From NCBI RefSeq assembly GCF_022808325.1, contig NZ_JALGCL010000001.1, positions 415,780 to 479,779 on the forward strand: 64,000 nt of DNA. The letters run 5' to 3'. The notes under the pieces are model-generated. The model was not told the origin of the DNA, did not search any database, and worked only from the letters and a program-made list of their open reading frames with translations. The translations under genes and the position numbers were made by a program. The DNA comes from Cognatiluteimonas sedimenti (GTDB lineage Bacteria > Pseudomonadota > Gammaproteobacteria > Xanthomonadales > Xanthomonadaceae). Shown here piece by piece: positions 48,532-57,387 of this stretch (position 1 is the first letter of the stretch; each line of letters starts with the position of its first letter).

Positions 48532-49635
48532 GTGACCACGCGTCGGCTTCTTGCGCTCAACGTGGGCTCGTCCACCCTCAAGGGCGCGTCCTATCTGTTC
48601 AACGCCGAGGGAACCGGCGCGCAGTCTCGTCTGGTCGAGCGCTCCCGGGCCGAGATCCCAGTCGGCATGGATGCGCAGGAGCGCCTTGCCACCTTGCTCG
48701 AGACATTGTCTGAGCCCGCACTCGGCCCCGACGTGGTGGTCCATCGGATCGTACATGGCGGTGACTTGCACGAGGCGCGCGAACTCGACGAAGACGTGCT
48801 CGCGAAACTGGATGCATTGGTGCCGTTCGCACCCCTGCACCAACCCGTAGCCCTTGCGTTCGCACGTGCCGCGCGTCTGCAATGGCCTCGAGCCCGCCAA
48901 GGCGTGGCCTTCGACACCGACTTCCACGCTTCACTCGCACCCTGGAGTCGGCGCCTGCCCATCCCGGAAACATGGGATGGGCTCGGCATCCGCCGCTACG
49001 GTTTTCACGGACTCGCCTTTGCCTCCGCGCTGCGAATCGTAGCCAGCCACGACGCCGGAATCCTGACGAGCCGCGCCGTCTTCGTCCATCTGGGGGGCGG
49101 CTGCAGCGTCTGCGCCGTCCAGGACGGCCAGAGCCGCGACACCACCATGGCGCTTACGCCGTTGGGTGGAATCCCGAGCCCTACCCGCTCCGGGGATCTC
49201 GATCCGGGTGTGTTGCTGTACCTGCTGCGGCACGCGCGTCTGGATGCGCAGGCCATTGAAGATCGCCTTTCCCGCACTGCAGGTCTTGCCGGAATCGCCG
49301 GGCATGGCGACATGCGCGTGCTGCTCGCCGATCCCAGCCCGCAGGCCCAGCTTGCCGTGGAGCTGTTTGCAGTCCGGATTGCGCAGTCGATCGCGGCCAT
49401 GGCCACGGGAATCGGCGGACTCGACCATGTCGTCTTTTCCGGCGGCATCGGCCATCGCGCGCCGGTTCTGCGGGCTCGCATCGTCGCGCGCTTGAGCTGG
49501 CTCGGCCTGGCGCTGGCTCCTGCCGACAATGAGGTTGGAGCCGTGAGGATCCACAGCGGGATCGGACCGGTGATATGGAACGTCGCGATCGATGAGGAGC
49601 GCGAACTGGCTGAATCCGCGCTGGCCTGGTTCTAG
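48532..49635 (+). CDS. ackA: Acetate kinase (short form)
   Basis: Acetate kinase family protein of 367 residues, shorter than the usual ~400. Motifs are LNVGSSTLK, HRIVHGGD, FDTDFHASLA, RYGFHGLA, HLGGGCSVCAVQDG and TPLGGIPSPTRSGDLDP. Canonical acetate kinases read RYGFHGTSH and HLGNG.S, so several positions are substituted (GLAFAS, GGGC). It probably still makes ATP and acetate from acetyl phosphate supplied by the phosphoketolase. GTG 48532 is chosen as start since it gives the family N-terminus; it follows the ATPase by 19 nt. Confidence 0.85.
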   Translation: MTTRRLLALNVGSSTLKGASYLFNAEGTGAQSRLVERSRAEIPVGMDAQERLATLLETLSEPALGPDVVVHRIVHGGDLHEARELDEDVLAKLDALVPFAPLHQPVALAFARAARLQWPRARQGVAFDTDFHASLAPWSRRLPIPETWDGLGIRRYGFHGLAFASALRIVASHDAGILTSRAVFVHLGGGCSVCAVQDGQSRDTTMALTPLGGIPSPTRSGDLDPGVLLYLLRHARLDAQAIEDRLSRTAGLAGIAGHGDMRVLLADPSPQAQLAVELFAVRIAQSIAAMATGIGGLDHVVFSGGIGHRAPVLRARIVARLSWLGLALAPADNEVGAVRIHSGIGPVIWNVAIDEERELAESALAWF

Positions 49636-49670
49636 CCCCGGCACAATCCCAGCGCCCGCTCAGGCGACGA

Positions 49671-50948
49671 TCACTCGCCGATCAGTGGCGTCGTCAGCAC
49701 TGCTGCGAATCCACCGCCGGGGGTACGCATGTTCGTGGTCTGGCCCTGATACAACCTGGCCGCGAACAGCAGCACACCCGCCTCGGACGCGAAGCAGCGC
49801 ACATCCGCCTTGAGGGACTGGCCCCCATGCACGATCCGCATGCTCGGTGGCGAGAAGGCCTGTGCGATGTAGGTCGCCGACGCCATCGACTCCCACGTCC
49901 GCCGGGTGAGCTTGTCGCCCCGATAACTCCCGCGACTGCCGAACCCTGCTGCAGGCTTGAAGAAGTAGCCGTTGCGCGCTACCCACAGCGCATCCCGGTT
50001 TCCGGGCACCACTTCAACCGTGGGCGGGATCACCTGGGCCAGCAGGTCCGCCGAGCCCGCATCCACCCCGAACCCGCCGATCAAGGTCGGGTCTCCAAGC
50101 ACCGCAAGGTTGCGCTTGTCGGCGAACAACGCGTGCGCACGTGGATGCGGGGTGAATGCGACGTTCCCCGCCAGGTAAGCCTGACGAAGGTTTGCATGCG
50201 AAGCTTCCTCGAGCGCGAAATCGGTCAACCGGTTGTAGACCATGTCGATCCGGCCATGGGCATCTGCAAGCCCGTCCGGGCCAAGGCTCAGTTCCTCGGG
50301 TGCGCGTATCACGCAGTCCACCCCATGCTCCTGGAATGCGTCCGCGTACAACTCGAACTCCGGGTAAAGGAACTGCTCCCGCGGGGCGCTGTCCACGATC
50401 GCCTGACGCGCAGGCGCGCGGCCGAACTGCTGCCGGGCATCGTCCAGCCAGGCGGCGACAGCCGCGTTGCGGGCCTTCGCCGTCGTTGTCCAGGTGGTCC
50501 ACGCAGCCGGCGCGCAAGACCGCACGCCATTGAGCAGCACTGCATTGAGGAGCAACCCGCCCGGATTGGTGTTGATCTCGATAAGCCGCGGACCGTCGGC
50601 GGTCAAGTGAAAGTCCAGCCCCAGGACACCACCCGTTGAGCCCGGATCGTGTATTGCGACTTCGGGGGCCCATTGCAGGACGTGCTGGCGGTATCGCGGA
50701 GTGGCGGCGGCGTCGAAGACCGCCGCCGCGACTCGCCCCATGGCGTCCAACGCCGCGCGGTCAACGAACAGGGCGTAGGGTGAAAACAGGTTCGCGTGCA
50801 CTTTTGGATCTGTCGTGAACGCAGGAAACACACCCCGAATCGACTCGTGCAGACCAAGGATGTCGACCACTTCGCATGCGCACCGCTGGTTGAGCAGCGC
50901 ACCCACCAAGGTGGCGCAGTCGAGATCGCAGCCTGCCTGTGCAGTCAT
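49671..50948 (-). CDS. Putative circularly permuted ATP-grasp protein
   Basis: Unnamed 425-residue protein. A Mg/ATP-grasp-like motif L-I-E-I-N-T-N-P-G-G lies in the first half (about residue 150), while the lysine/glycine-rich loop F-F-K-P-A-A-G-F-G-S-R-G and the L-K-A-D-V-R segment come in the C-terminal third. In ordinary ATP-grasp enzymes the order is reversed, so this resembles the circularly permuted class. Function would be ATP-dependent ligation of a carboxylate to an amine or thiol; substrate unknown. Start is ATG 50948. It converges on ackA with a 35-nt gap. Confidence 0.55.
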   Translation of the reverse strand: MTAQAGCDLDCATLVGALLNQRCACEVVDILGLHESIRGVFPAFTTDPKVHANLFSPYALFVDRAALDAMGRVAAAVFDAAATPRYRQHVLQWAPEVAIHDPGSTGGVLGLDFHLTADGPRLIEINTNPGGLLLNAVLLNGVRSCAPAAWTTWTTTAKARNAAVAAWLDDARQQFGRAPARQAIVDSAPREQFLYPEFELYADAFQEHGVDCVIRAPEELSLGPDGLADAHGRIDMVYNRLTDFALEEASHANLRQAYLAGNVAFTPHPRAHALFADKRNLAVLGDPTLIGGFGVDAGSADLLAQVIPPTVEVVPGNRDALWVARNGYFFKPAAGFGSRGSYRGDKLTRRTWESMASATYIAQAFSPPSMRIVHGGQSLKADVRCFASEAGVLLFAARLYQGQTTNMRTPGGGFAAVLTTPLIGE

Positions 50949-51102
50949 TATCGGGGTCCGGTCAACCACAACATGAATTGTGCTGCTGGATCGGCGGACA
51001 TGGCACTGTTCCGAACGAGCAGAACACACAGCAGTCAACCGTCAGCGGGCGCAGTACTGTCCCGCAGTCGACGCACTCTGCTACTGCGCTCGGGCCATCG
51101 GC

Positions 51103-51582
51103 CTACTGCCCCTTCGCCAGCATTGCCTTCATCTGCGCGATCTCGGCCCGTTGCGAGATGACGATCTCCTGGCACAGCCGCAGGATCTCCGGGTCGCTCG
51201 ACCTGGCCTGCTCGCACATCAGGATAGCGCCTGCGTGGTGCGGGATCATCGATCGCAGGAACTGGCGGTCGGTGACACCGGCCTGCTGCCGGATGCCGAA
51301 CCAGCACCCGACCATGAGGACCACGGCGCCCCCAGCCAGCAAGGCATTGCGACGCTTGTTCGGATACATCCGCGCCATCAGCGCCAATTCGATGAGCAGC
51401 ATCGGCGCGGCCATCAGCCCCGCCATGTAGGCCTGGTTGACGCTGTTGAAGACGTTCTCGAAGCGATTCACCATCGCGTACATGAGGATGTACATGGCGA
51501 TGAACGACAACAACACCATCGCGATCAAACGCCCATAGTGCCCTTGCTTGCCCTGCATTTCTTCGTGCATGTGCTGCTGCAT
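51103..51582 (-). CDS. Membrane-anchored DUF305 protein
   Basis: 159-residue protein with a Met/His-rich N-terminus (MQQHMHEEMQGKQGH), three hydrophobic segments (about 18-37, 50-70, 80-97) and a C-terminal DUF305 motif SMIPHHAGAILMCEQA. DUF305 four-helix proteins accompany copper-resistance genes and are presumed to bind copper through the HH and Met residues. A consensus AGGAGGT sits eight bases before the ATG, one of the strongest ribosome sites in the window. Confidence 0.78.
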   Translation of the reverse strand: MQQHMHEEMQGKQGHYGRLIAMVLLSFIAMYILMYAMVNRFENVFNSVNQAYMAGLMAAPMLLIELALMARMYPNKRRNALLAGGAVVLMVGCWFGIRQQAGVTDRQFLRSMIPHHAGAILMCEQARSSDPEILRLCQEIVISQRAEIAQMKAMLAKGQ

Positions 51583-51650
51583 GACCCACCTCCTGTGTCG
51601 TTGAAGTAATAGCGTGGCGGCAATCCCGAAGGATCACCGCCCCGCTCGAC

Positions 51651-51947
51651 CTACATCTTCTGCAAAGCCGTGAACTCCTCGCGGCTCAGGCTGCCGTTCC
51701 TGTCGGCATCAACCATGGACGCATGAGCGGCCATCGGATGCTTGACCAACTCTTCCTTGGACAGCTGGCCGTCCTTGTTCGTGTCGAGCGCATCGAACGC
51801 CTTGGCAATGTCGTCGGACCCTGTGGGGGTCGGCGCCGCGATATTCCCCGTCGGGGCTGCATGCGCATGGGCGTGCGATTGCGGGGATGCGATGGCGTTT
51901 CCGGTGGAAAACACCATGGTCAGCAGCAAAAGTGAAACCTGTTTCAT
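51651..51947 (-). CDS. Exported EF-hand protein
   Basis: 98-residue protein with a signal peptide (about 1-20), a His/Ala-rich linker and two EF-hand loops: DTNKDGQLSKEE and DADRNGSLSREE. Calcium binding is expected from intact loop positions 1, 3, 5 and 12. EF-hand proteins next to copper ATPases are recurrent in xanthomonads, but their role in copper handling is unknown. The longer in-frame start (52,043) overlaps the ATPase 3' end and is not used; GGAG precedes ATG 51947. Confidence 0.75.
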   Translation of the reverse strand: MKQVSLLLLTMVFSTGNAIASPQSHAHAHAAPTGNIAAPTPTGSDDIAKAFDALDTNKDGQLSKEELVKHPMAAHASMVDADRNGSLSREEFTALQKM

Positions 51948-51975
51948 CGATGAACTCCATTGGGGGAAAGCGAAC

Positions 51976-54399
51976 CTAGTGACAGGAGCCGCTGCGTGCC
52001 GGTTCGGGGCGCGCAGAACTTTGCGGGGAAGATGCGTGGACACGGCCCAAACGCAAGGCGTTGGTCACGACCGAGACCGAGCTCAAGCTCATCGCCAGCG
52101 CGGCAATCATCGGACTCAGCAGCAGGCCGAACGCGGGGTACAGCACGCCGGCGGCCACCGGCACCCCGATCGCGTTGTAGAGGAAGGCGAAGCCAAGGTT
52201 CTGTTTCATGTTCGCCACGGTCTGCTCGGAGATCTCTCTCGCCTGCAGGATGCGCCGCAGATCGCCCTTGACCAGAGTCACCTGGGCGCTGGACATGGCG
52301 ACGTCCGTGCCGCTGCCCATGGCAATACCGACGTCGGCGGCCGCAAGCGCGGGCGCGTCGTTGATGCCGTCGCCAGCCATCGCCACGCGCCGGCCTTCAG
52401 CCTTCAGGCGCTGGATGAGGGCGACCTTGTCCTGGGGGCGGACGCCGCCGTGCACCTCGTCGATGCCGAGCGTACGTCCGACGGCCTGGGCTGTCGCCTC
52501 GGCGTCGCCGGAGGCCATGACGATGCGCAACCCCTCGGCACGCAGTGCATTAAGTGCCGGCAAGGTCGACGCCTTGACCGGGTCGGCGACCGCGATGGTT
52601 CCGGCCAGGTGCCCGTCGACCGCCAGGAACATGACACTGGCGCCCTGCCCGCGCAGCCGATCCGCATCGTCCTGCAGCGGAGCGGGATTGGCGCCGGCCT
52701 CTGCCATCAGGGCGGCATTGCCCAAGGCCAGGGCCCGGCCTTCAACGTCGCCGCGCACACCCATGCCGGTGACGGAGTCGAACGCTTCAGCCGAAGACAA
52801 CGGCAGCCCGCGGCGTCGGGCCTCGGCGACGATCGCCGCGGCCAGCGGATGCTCGCTCCCCTGTTCCAGGCTGGCGGCCAGGCGCAGCACTTCCGTCTCG
52901 TCGAATCCTGCGCTGGCAACCGCTTCACGGAAGGCCGGCCGTCCCTCCGTCAGGGTGCCGGTCTTGTCGACCACGAGCGTGTCGATCGTCCGCAGCCGCT
53001 CGATCGCTTCGGCATCGCGGAACAGCACGCCGGCATGCGCTGCACGGCCGGTCGCCACCATGATCGACATCGGCGTGGCCAGGCCCAGCGCGCACGGACA
53101 GGCGATGATCAGCACCGAGACCGCATTGAGTACCGCGTACGTCCAGGAAGGCTCCGGTCCGAACAGGCCCCAGCCCAAGAAGGTGGCCACCGCCGCGGCG
53201 AGCACCGCGAGCACGAACCAGAACGACACCTTGTCGGCCATGCGCTGCATCGGCGCCCGCGAACGCTGTGCCTGTGCGACCAGCTGCACGATCTGCGCCA
53301 GCACCGTGTCCGAACCGACCTTCTCGGCGCGGATGACCAGGCTACCGGTGCCATTGATGGTCGCGCCGATCGCCTTGTCGCCCGCGGTCTTCTCGACTGG
53401 GATGGGCTCGCCGGTGAGCATCGATTCATCGATGCTCGACCTGCCCTCTTCCACCACGCCATCCACCGGCACTTTCTCGCCCGGGCGGACGCGCAGGCGG
53501 TCGCCCACGTGTACATGCTCGAGCGGAATGTCGTCTTCGGTGCCGTTGGCATTGAGGCGGCGCGCGGTCTTCGGCGCGAGTCCGAGCAACGCCTTGATCG
53601 CGGCCGAGGTTTTCGAGCGCGCACGCAGCTCCAGGAGTTGTCCCAGCAGGGTCAGCGACACAATCACCGCGGCAGCTTCGAAGTAGACACCGACCCGGCC
53701 GTGCTCGCGGAACGAGGCCGGGAACAGGTCCGGCGCGATCGTGGCGACCACGCTGTAACCGAACGCCGCGGCCACGCCGATGCCGATCAGGGTGAACATG
53801 TTGGGGCTGCGGTTGCGGATCGACTGCACGCAGCGCTCGAAGAATGGCCAGCCGGCCCAGAGGACCACTGGCGCACTCAGGGCGAACTCAAGCCACGTCC
53901 GTGCAGGCGTCGTCAGTGCCGGAACGTAATGGCCGAACATGGCGAGCAACAGCACGGTGGCGCTCAGCGGCAACGTCCACCAGAAGCGGCGGCCGAAATC
54001 GCGCAGCTCCGGATTCTCTTCATCCTCCAGGCTCGGCATCTCGGGTTCGAGCGCCATGCCGCAGATCGGGCAGGTTCCGGGACCTTCCTGGCGGATCTCT
54101 GGGTGCATCGGGCAGGTGTAGATCGTGCCCGCCGTGGCCGGCGCAGCGGCGGCCGGCTCCTTGGACGGCGAGAGGTATTTCTCCGGATCTGCGATGAACT
54201 TCTCACGACAACGCGCCGAGCAGAAGTGGTACTCGCTACCGACGTGCTCGGCATGGTGCGGCGTCGTGGCCGGATCGACCTGCATGCCGCAGACCGGATC
54301 GGTCACCTTTGGAATGTCTGCCGACGCTTGCTGCTTTGTTGCACAGCAACTGTGGCCCGCGTGCTCGTGGTCGTGGCTGGTGTGGTTCGAAGCGTTCAC
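51976..54399 (-). CDS. YHS-domain Cu(I)-exporting P1B-type ATPase (right copy)
   Basis: 807-residue paralogue of the left ATPase (28,843-31,188), with the same layout: N-terminal [14 protein letters not shown] domain ([10 protein letters not shown]...[12 protein letters not shown]), [15 protein letters not shown], membrane spans, C-P-C, DKTGTLT and GDGINDAP. The C-terminus adds a tail [11 protein letters not shown] with Cys-His. The start is the GTG at 54399: a GGAGGAA lies at optimal distance and GTGA overlaps the merR stop; an upstream ATG at 54435 would overlap merR by 40 nt. Confidence 0.92.
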   Translation of the reverse strand: MNASNHTSHDHEHAGHSCCATKQQASADIPKVTDPVCGMQVDPATTPHHAEHVGSEYHFCSARCREKFIADPEKYLSPSKEPAAAAPATAGTIYTCPMHPEIRQEGPGTCPICGMALEPEMPSLEDEENPELRDFGRRFWWTLPLSATVLLLAMFGHYVPALTTPARTWLEFALSAPVVLWAGWPFFERCVQSIRNRSPNMFTLIGIGVAAAFGYSVVATIAPDLFPASFREHGRVGVYFEAAAVIVSLTLLGQLLELRARSKTSAAIKALLGLAPKTARRLNANGTEDDIPLEHVHVGDRLRVRPGEKVPVDGVVEEGRSSIDESMLTGEPIPVEKTAGDKAIGATINGTGSLVIRAEKVGSDTVLAQIVQLVAQAQRSRAPMQRMADKVSFWFVLAVLAAAVATFLGWGLFGPEPSWTYAVLNAVSVLIIACPCALGLATPMSIMVATGRAAHAGVLFRDAEAIERLRTIDTLVVDKTGTLTEGRPAFREAVASAGFDETEVLRLAASLEQGSEHPLAAAIVAEARRRGLPLSSAEAFDSVTGMGVRGDVEGRALALGNAALMAEAGANPAPLQDDADRLRGQGASVMFLAVDGHLAGTIAVADPVKASTLPALNALRAEGLRIVMASGDAEATAQAVGRTLGIDEVHGGVRPQDKVALIQRLKAEGRRVAMAGDGINDAPALAAADVGIAMGSGTDVAMSSAQVTLVKGDLRRILQAREISEQTVANMKQNLGFAFLYNAIGVPVAAGVLYPAFGLLLSPMIAALAMSLSSVSVVTNALRLGRVHASSPQSSARPEPARSGSCH

Positions 54400-54794
54400 G
54401 GCTGTTCCTCCACCAGGGCGTGCAGGATCGGGCAACGTTCCAGGGCGCCATGCCCCGGGCAGGCTGTGATCAGCGTTTGCAGGCCGTCGCGAATACGCGT
54501 CAGTTCGGTAAGCTTGGTCTCGACATCGGCCAGCTTCTCGGTCGCTGCCGTCTTCAGGCCGCCCATGTCGTCATCGCGGCGCCCGGAGAGCGCCAGGAGA
54601 TCGCGGATCTCCTCCAGCGTGAATCCCAGCGCCTTGGCGCGGCGCACAAACTGAAGACGCCCCACGTCGCCCGACACATAGCTCCGGTAACCCGATGCCT
54701 GACGTGCAGGCTCAGGCAACAATCCCTGGCGTTCGTAATACCGCACGGTGTCGATGCTGACGCCGGCGCGTTGCGCGAGCTCGCCGATTTTCAT
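54396..54794 (-). CDS. MerR-family copper-type regulator (right copy)
   Basis: 132-residue paralogue of the left MerR regulator. It has [26 protein letters not shown], a dimerisation helix and the metal loop [10 protein letters not shown] (C-X8-C). As in the left copy a Met seems to stand where CueR has Ser77. ATG 54794 is used because the longer frame starting at 54848 would begin inside the promoter spacer. It is coupled to the ATPase by a 4-nt overlap and divergent from a DUF305 gene. Confidence 0.85.
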   Translation of the reverse strand: MKIGELAQRAGVSIDTVRYYERQGLLPEPARQASGYRSYVSGDVGRLQFVRRAKALGFTLEEIRDLLALSGRRDDDMGGLKTAATEKLADVETKLTELTRIRDGLQTLITACPGHGALERCPILHALVEEQP

Positions 54795-54829
54795 GTGGAC
54801 CTCAGGGCCTTGGCAGTGGTGAGGCCAGT

Positions 54830-54861
54830 AGTCTGTAGTCTGGACCATGGTCCAGAGTCAA
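54830..54861 (-). promoter_or_regulatory. MerR-type promoter TTGACT-N20-CAGACT (right)
   Basis: On the - strand TTGACT (54856-54861) and CAGACT (54830-54835) are separated by 20 bp; the spacer holds a perfect 16-bp palindrome CTGGACCATGGTCCAG (54840-54855). It drives the right merR-ATPase pair. Hexamers, spacing and dyad core match the left promoter at 28,396. Confidence 0.75.
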
Positions 54862-54939
54862 GCCCTGGCTGCCAGAGATTCATTCGGTCTCCAAGTCCTG
54901 CGTGAGAAGAGATGTTTTCCCACTGAAGGAGCCGACACC

Positions 54940-55293
54940 ATGACCACTAGGACCAACCTCGTCGCCGCGGTGCTGCTGATCGCGACCGTATTCGGGACAT
55001 TTGCCTGTGCCCAGCAGCAGACCAAGGCATCGCCGCCCTTGTCGAGCCAGTCCAACGCGGCGTCGATGGAGATGCGCAAGGCCATGATGCAAGGCCAGTC
55101 GATGTCGATGCCGATGACCGGAGATGTCGACAAGGACTTCGCGACCATGATGACCATGCATCACCGCCAGGCGATCGCCATGATCGATGTTTACCTGCAG
55201 CATGGCGATGACGCCGAACTCAGGGCGCTGGCGCAGCACATGAAGCAGGCGCAGCAGAAGGAAATCATCGAAATGGCTCCGCACAAAAAATAG
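54940..55293 (+). CDS. Secreted Met-rich DUF305 protein
   Basis: 117-residue periplasmic or lipid-linked protein (hydrophobic leader 1-22 ending in F-A-C). The mature part is rich in Met (MEMRKAMMQGQSMSMPM) and contains the DUF305 core MMTMHHRQAIAMIDVYLQHG, a likely Cu(I) scavenger. GAAGGAG precedes ATG 54940; the in-frame start at 54847 lies in the operator. It is the only + strand gene of the right arm. Confidence 0.8.
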   Translation: MTTRTNLVAAVLLIATVFGTFACAQQQTKASPPLSSQSNAASMEMRKAMMQGQSMSMPMTGDVDKDFATMMTMHHRQAIAMIDVYLQHGDDAELRALAQHMKQAQQKEIIEMAPHKK

Positions 55294-55300
55294 GCAAAGG

Positions 55301-55331
55301 CGCCTCGTAGCGGAAGTCCGACCACGAGGCG
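55301..55331. terminator. Hairpin between convergent DUF305 and Cys-rich genes
   Basis: CGCCTCGT (55301-55308) pairs with ACGAGGCG (55324-55331) across a 15-nt loop, lying between converging genes. No strong T-run is present on the + side, so it may act as a weak bidirectional terminator. Confidence 0.4.
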
Positions 55332-55339
55332 ATTCACGA

Positions 55340-55693
55340 CTATTGTGCTGCCATGGCCGCGCAGCTCTGGGCGCAACGTCGGCAGATCTCCGCGCAGTGC
55401 GTCATCTCGGGATCGGCCATGGCTTCGCAGTCGGCGGCACACTGATCGCACACCTGCGCGCAGGCCCCGCAGATCACGGGATGTACCGCGGACCCACGCA
55501 GCATCGCCGAAGCGCTGGTGGCACAGATATCGGCGCAACTTGTCAGCAATGCGATGTGCTCTGGCGCCGCGTGTTTACCTCCCTTTTCGAGGCAGTAATT
55601 GATCGTCTCCAGGCAGATCGCATGGCACTGCGTGCAGTTGTCGATGCAGTCGTTCATGGCTTGGGGCCGGTGTTCTGCGGAATGGTGCGTCAT
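55340..55693 (-). CDS. Four-helix Cys-rich copper-binding protein (Csp-like)
   Basis: 117-residue cytoplasmic protein with about fifteen cysteines in C-x3-C and related helical spacings (MNDCIDNCTQCHAICLETINYC, CADICATS, CGACAQVCDQCAADC, HCAEICRRCAQSC). This pattern matches four-helix bundle copper storage proteins (Csp family), which bind many Cu(I) ions with thiolates along the bundle core. There is no signal peptide, as in the cytosolic Csp3 type. AAAGGA precedes the ATG. Confidence 0.85.
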   Translation of the reverse strand: MTHHSAEHRPQAMNDCIDNCTQCHAICLETINYCLEKGGKHAAPEHIALLTSCADICATSASAMLRGSAVHPVICGACAQVCDQCAADCEAMADPEMTHCAEICRRCAQSCAAMAAQ

Positions 55694-55767
55694 GTTGTTT
55701 TCCTTTCATGTCGAAAACGGGCGTAATGCGGCGCGCTCGCGTCACCGTCCCCGGTACAACTGGCCAC

Positions 55768-56286
55768 TCAATGCTGTGCAAAGGTGGTGGCCTCCCCCTG
55801 TTGGCCGATGAGTTCCACCGTGTAGGGCTGCGCGCTTCCGTCAGGAACCTCCATGCCGGGTGATCCCAACGGCATACCGGGCAGCACCAGTCCTTTGGCG
55901 GCTGGTCGTTCCGCCAGCAATCGCTTGATATCCGCCGCCGGCACGTGGCCCTCGACGAAATAGCCGCCGATTTCGGCGGTGTGGCAGGAGCCCTTGCCCG
56001 CCGGGATGCCCAGCCGCGTCTTGATCAGGTCCAGGTTATCCACATCGTGGACCTCGACGCGGAACCCGTTTGCACGCATGCGCTCGACCCAAGCGCCGCA
56101 GCAGCCGCAACTGGCGTTCTTGGTGACCACCATCACTGGCCACTGCCCCTGCACGGCGGGCACCGGAACAGCCCCGAGCAGCGACCGTTGGTTTGTTGCG
56201 GGGCCCGGCGATTGCGGCGATCGCGTGCACGCGGTGCTCGCCGTAATGACAAGCGCGACGGCGGTGAGGAGAAATCGTCGTTGCAT
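55768..56286 (-). CDS. DUF411 metal-binding lipoprotein (right copy)
   Basis: 172-residue paralogue of the left DUF411 protein: TKNASCGCCGAW, GKGSCHTAEIGGYFVEGHVPA and GLVLPGMPLGSPGME are shared. The N-terminus has a lipobox-like S-T-A-C. ATG 56286 is used because GGGAG lies six bases upstream; upstream ATGs at 56292 and 56301 are close alternatives. Likely a periplasmic copper carrier of unknown partner. Confidence 0.75.
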   Translation of the reverse strand: MQRRFLLTAVALVITASTACTRSPQSPGPATNQRSLLGAVPVPAVQGQWPVMVVTKNASCGCCGAWVERMRANGFRVEVHDVDNLDLIKTRLGIPAGKGSCHTAEIGGYFVEGHVPAADIKRLLAERPAAKGLVLPGMPLGSPGMEVPDGSAQPYTVELIGQQGEATTFAQH

Positions 56287-56297
56287 GTCCATCTCCC

Positions 56298-57359
56298 TCA
56301 TGGCTGGAGCGGCTGGGAAACCCAGTCCACTTGTGTGATGAGCCAACCATTCGGCGCTTTTTTAAGGGTGAGCATTTCGCTGCTGAGCACGGCCACCGGT
56401 TCGCCGTGGTGCGTGGTTCGCACCTGACTCCGGCTGCCGACCATTGCGGTGTCGCCCATGGCCATGGAGCCAATGTCGACGGGCCGGATATCGGCATCCT
56501 TCAGGAAGGCGATGTCGTGATTGAGGTGACTGGCGGCGTAGGCCTCTCGCGACTGGGTCTCGCCGCCTTCATGGATGACTACCTCGGGTGCGAGTAGCGC
56601 CAGGACAACCTGGCGATCGCCGCGCTTGAGCGCCTCGTGGAACGCTTTGGCGGCCGATTCGGCGGCCGGCACGGCGTTCGCCGCCAATCCAGCCATGGAA
56701 ATGGTCGACGCGGCCGGGTCCGATGCCTCATGGCCGGCGTCGCCTGCTTCGTGCGCATGACCGTCTTGTTCGCTTTCGCCATGGGATTCGCCGCCGCCAG
56801 CGTGTTCGTCCTCCATGCCGGCATGCATGTGGTCCTCGTCCTCCGCCGGCGGCTTGCCGCCGAGCGCCGCGTACTGCGTAGGGGTCATGCCGGGCAGCTT
56901 CTGGAGGAAGGCGACCATGTCCCAGATCTGATCGTCGGTATGGGTCTTCCCCCACGCCGGCATGGCCGACATCTTGATGCCGTGCTTGATGATCCAGAAG
57001 CTGCGTTTCGGGTCCTGGTTTGCGAGCGTCGTCAGATTCGGCGGCATCGGATAGAGCCCGGGCCGGATCTCGGTGTCCTCCACGCCGGGTGCCAGGTGGC
57101 AACCGGTGCACATGGCGCTGTAGTTCACGGCGCCGAGTCGAATACGTTGCGGATCCTCGAGGTTGGGTACGGCGACATCCACCATCCGCGCGCCGATGGA
57201 GTGTTCGCGCAGGTTGTCGATCAACATGCGGGTCGGTGCCCAGTGCGGATCGTCCGCACCGATGTTGTATAGGCCGGACCAGACGAAGCCGCCAATGCCG
57301 ATGGCGAGCACGCCGATAGCGATGCCGGCAGCCAGTAGGTGACGCTGATGGTTCTTCAT
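56298..57359 (-). CDS. Cytochrome c fused to an NTF2-like (SnoaL/DUF4440) domain
   Basis: 353-residue two-domain protein. An N-terminal signal/anchor (about 8-30) precedes a class I cytochrome c with heme motif C-T-G-C-H (84-88) and distal Met in K-M-S-A-M-P-A-W-G. A His/Glu/Asp-rich linker follows (about 170-210; HMHAGMEDEHAGG..HGESEQDGHAH), then an NTF2-like domain (about 235-353). Cytochromes near copper oxidases may exchange electrons with them; the linker may bind copper. The NTF2-like domain has no known role here. It lies 28 nt downstream of copB. Confidence 0.78.
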   Translation of the reverse strand: MKNHQRHLLAAGIAIGVLAIGIGGFVWSGLYNIGADDPHWAPTRMLIDNLREHSIGARMVDVAVPNLEDPQRIRLGAVNYSAMCTGCHLAPGVEDTEIRPGLYPMPPNLTTLANQDPKRSFWIIKHGIKMSAMPAWGKTHTDDQIWDMVAFLQKLPGMTPTQYAALGGKPPAEDEDHMHAGMEDEHAGGGESHGESEQDGHAHEAGDAGHEASDPAASTISMAGLAANAVPAAESAAKAFHEALKRGDRQVVLALLAPEVVIHEGGETQSREAYAASHLNHDIAFLKDADIRPVDIGSMAMGDTAMVGSRSQVRTTHHGEPVAVLSSEMLTLKKAPNGWLITQVDWVSQPLQP

Positions 57360-57387
57360 GGCAATGATCCCCATTGAAAGTGTCGTG

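Noticed and set aside
51742-54654. A 970-codon + strand frame antisense to the right ATPase and merR
   Set aside because: Shadow of a strongly supported P1B-ATPase; no domain or ribosome site.
54396-54848. Longer N-terminus for the right MerR starting at 54848
   Set aside because: It would start inside the promoter palindrome; the internal ATG at 54794 gives the standard MerR N-terminus.
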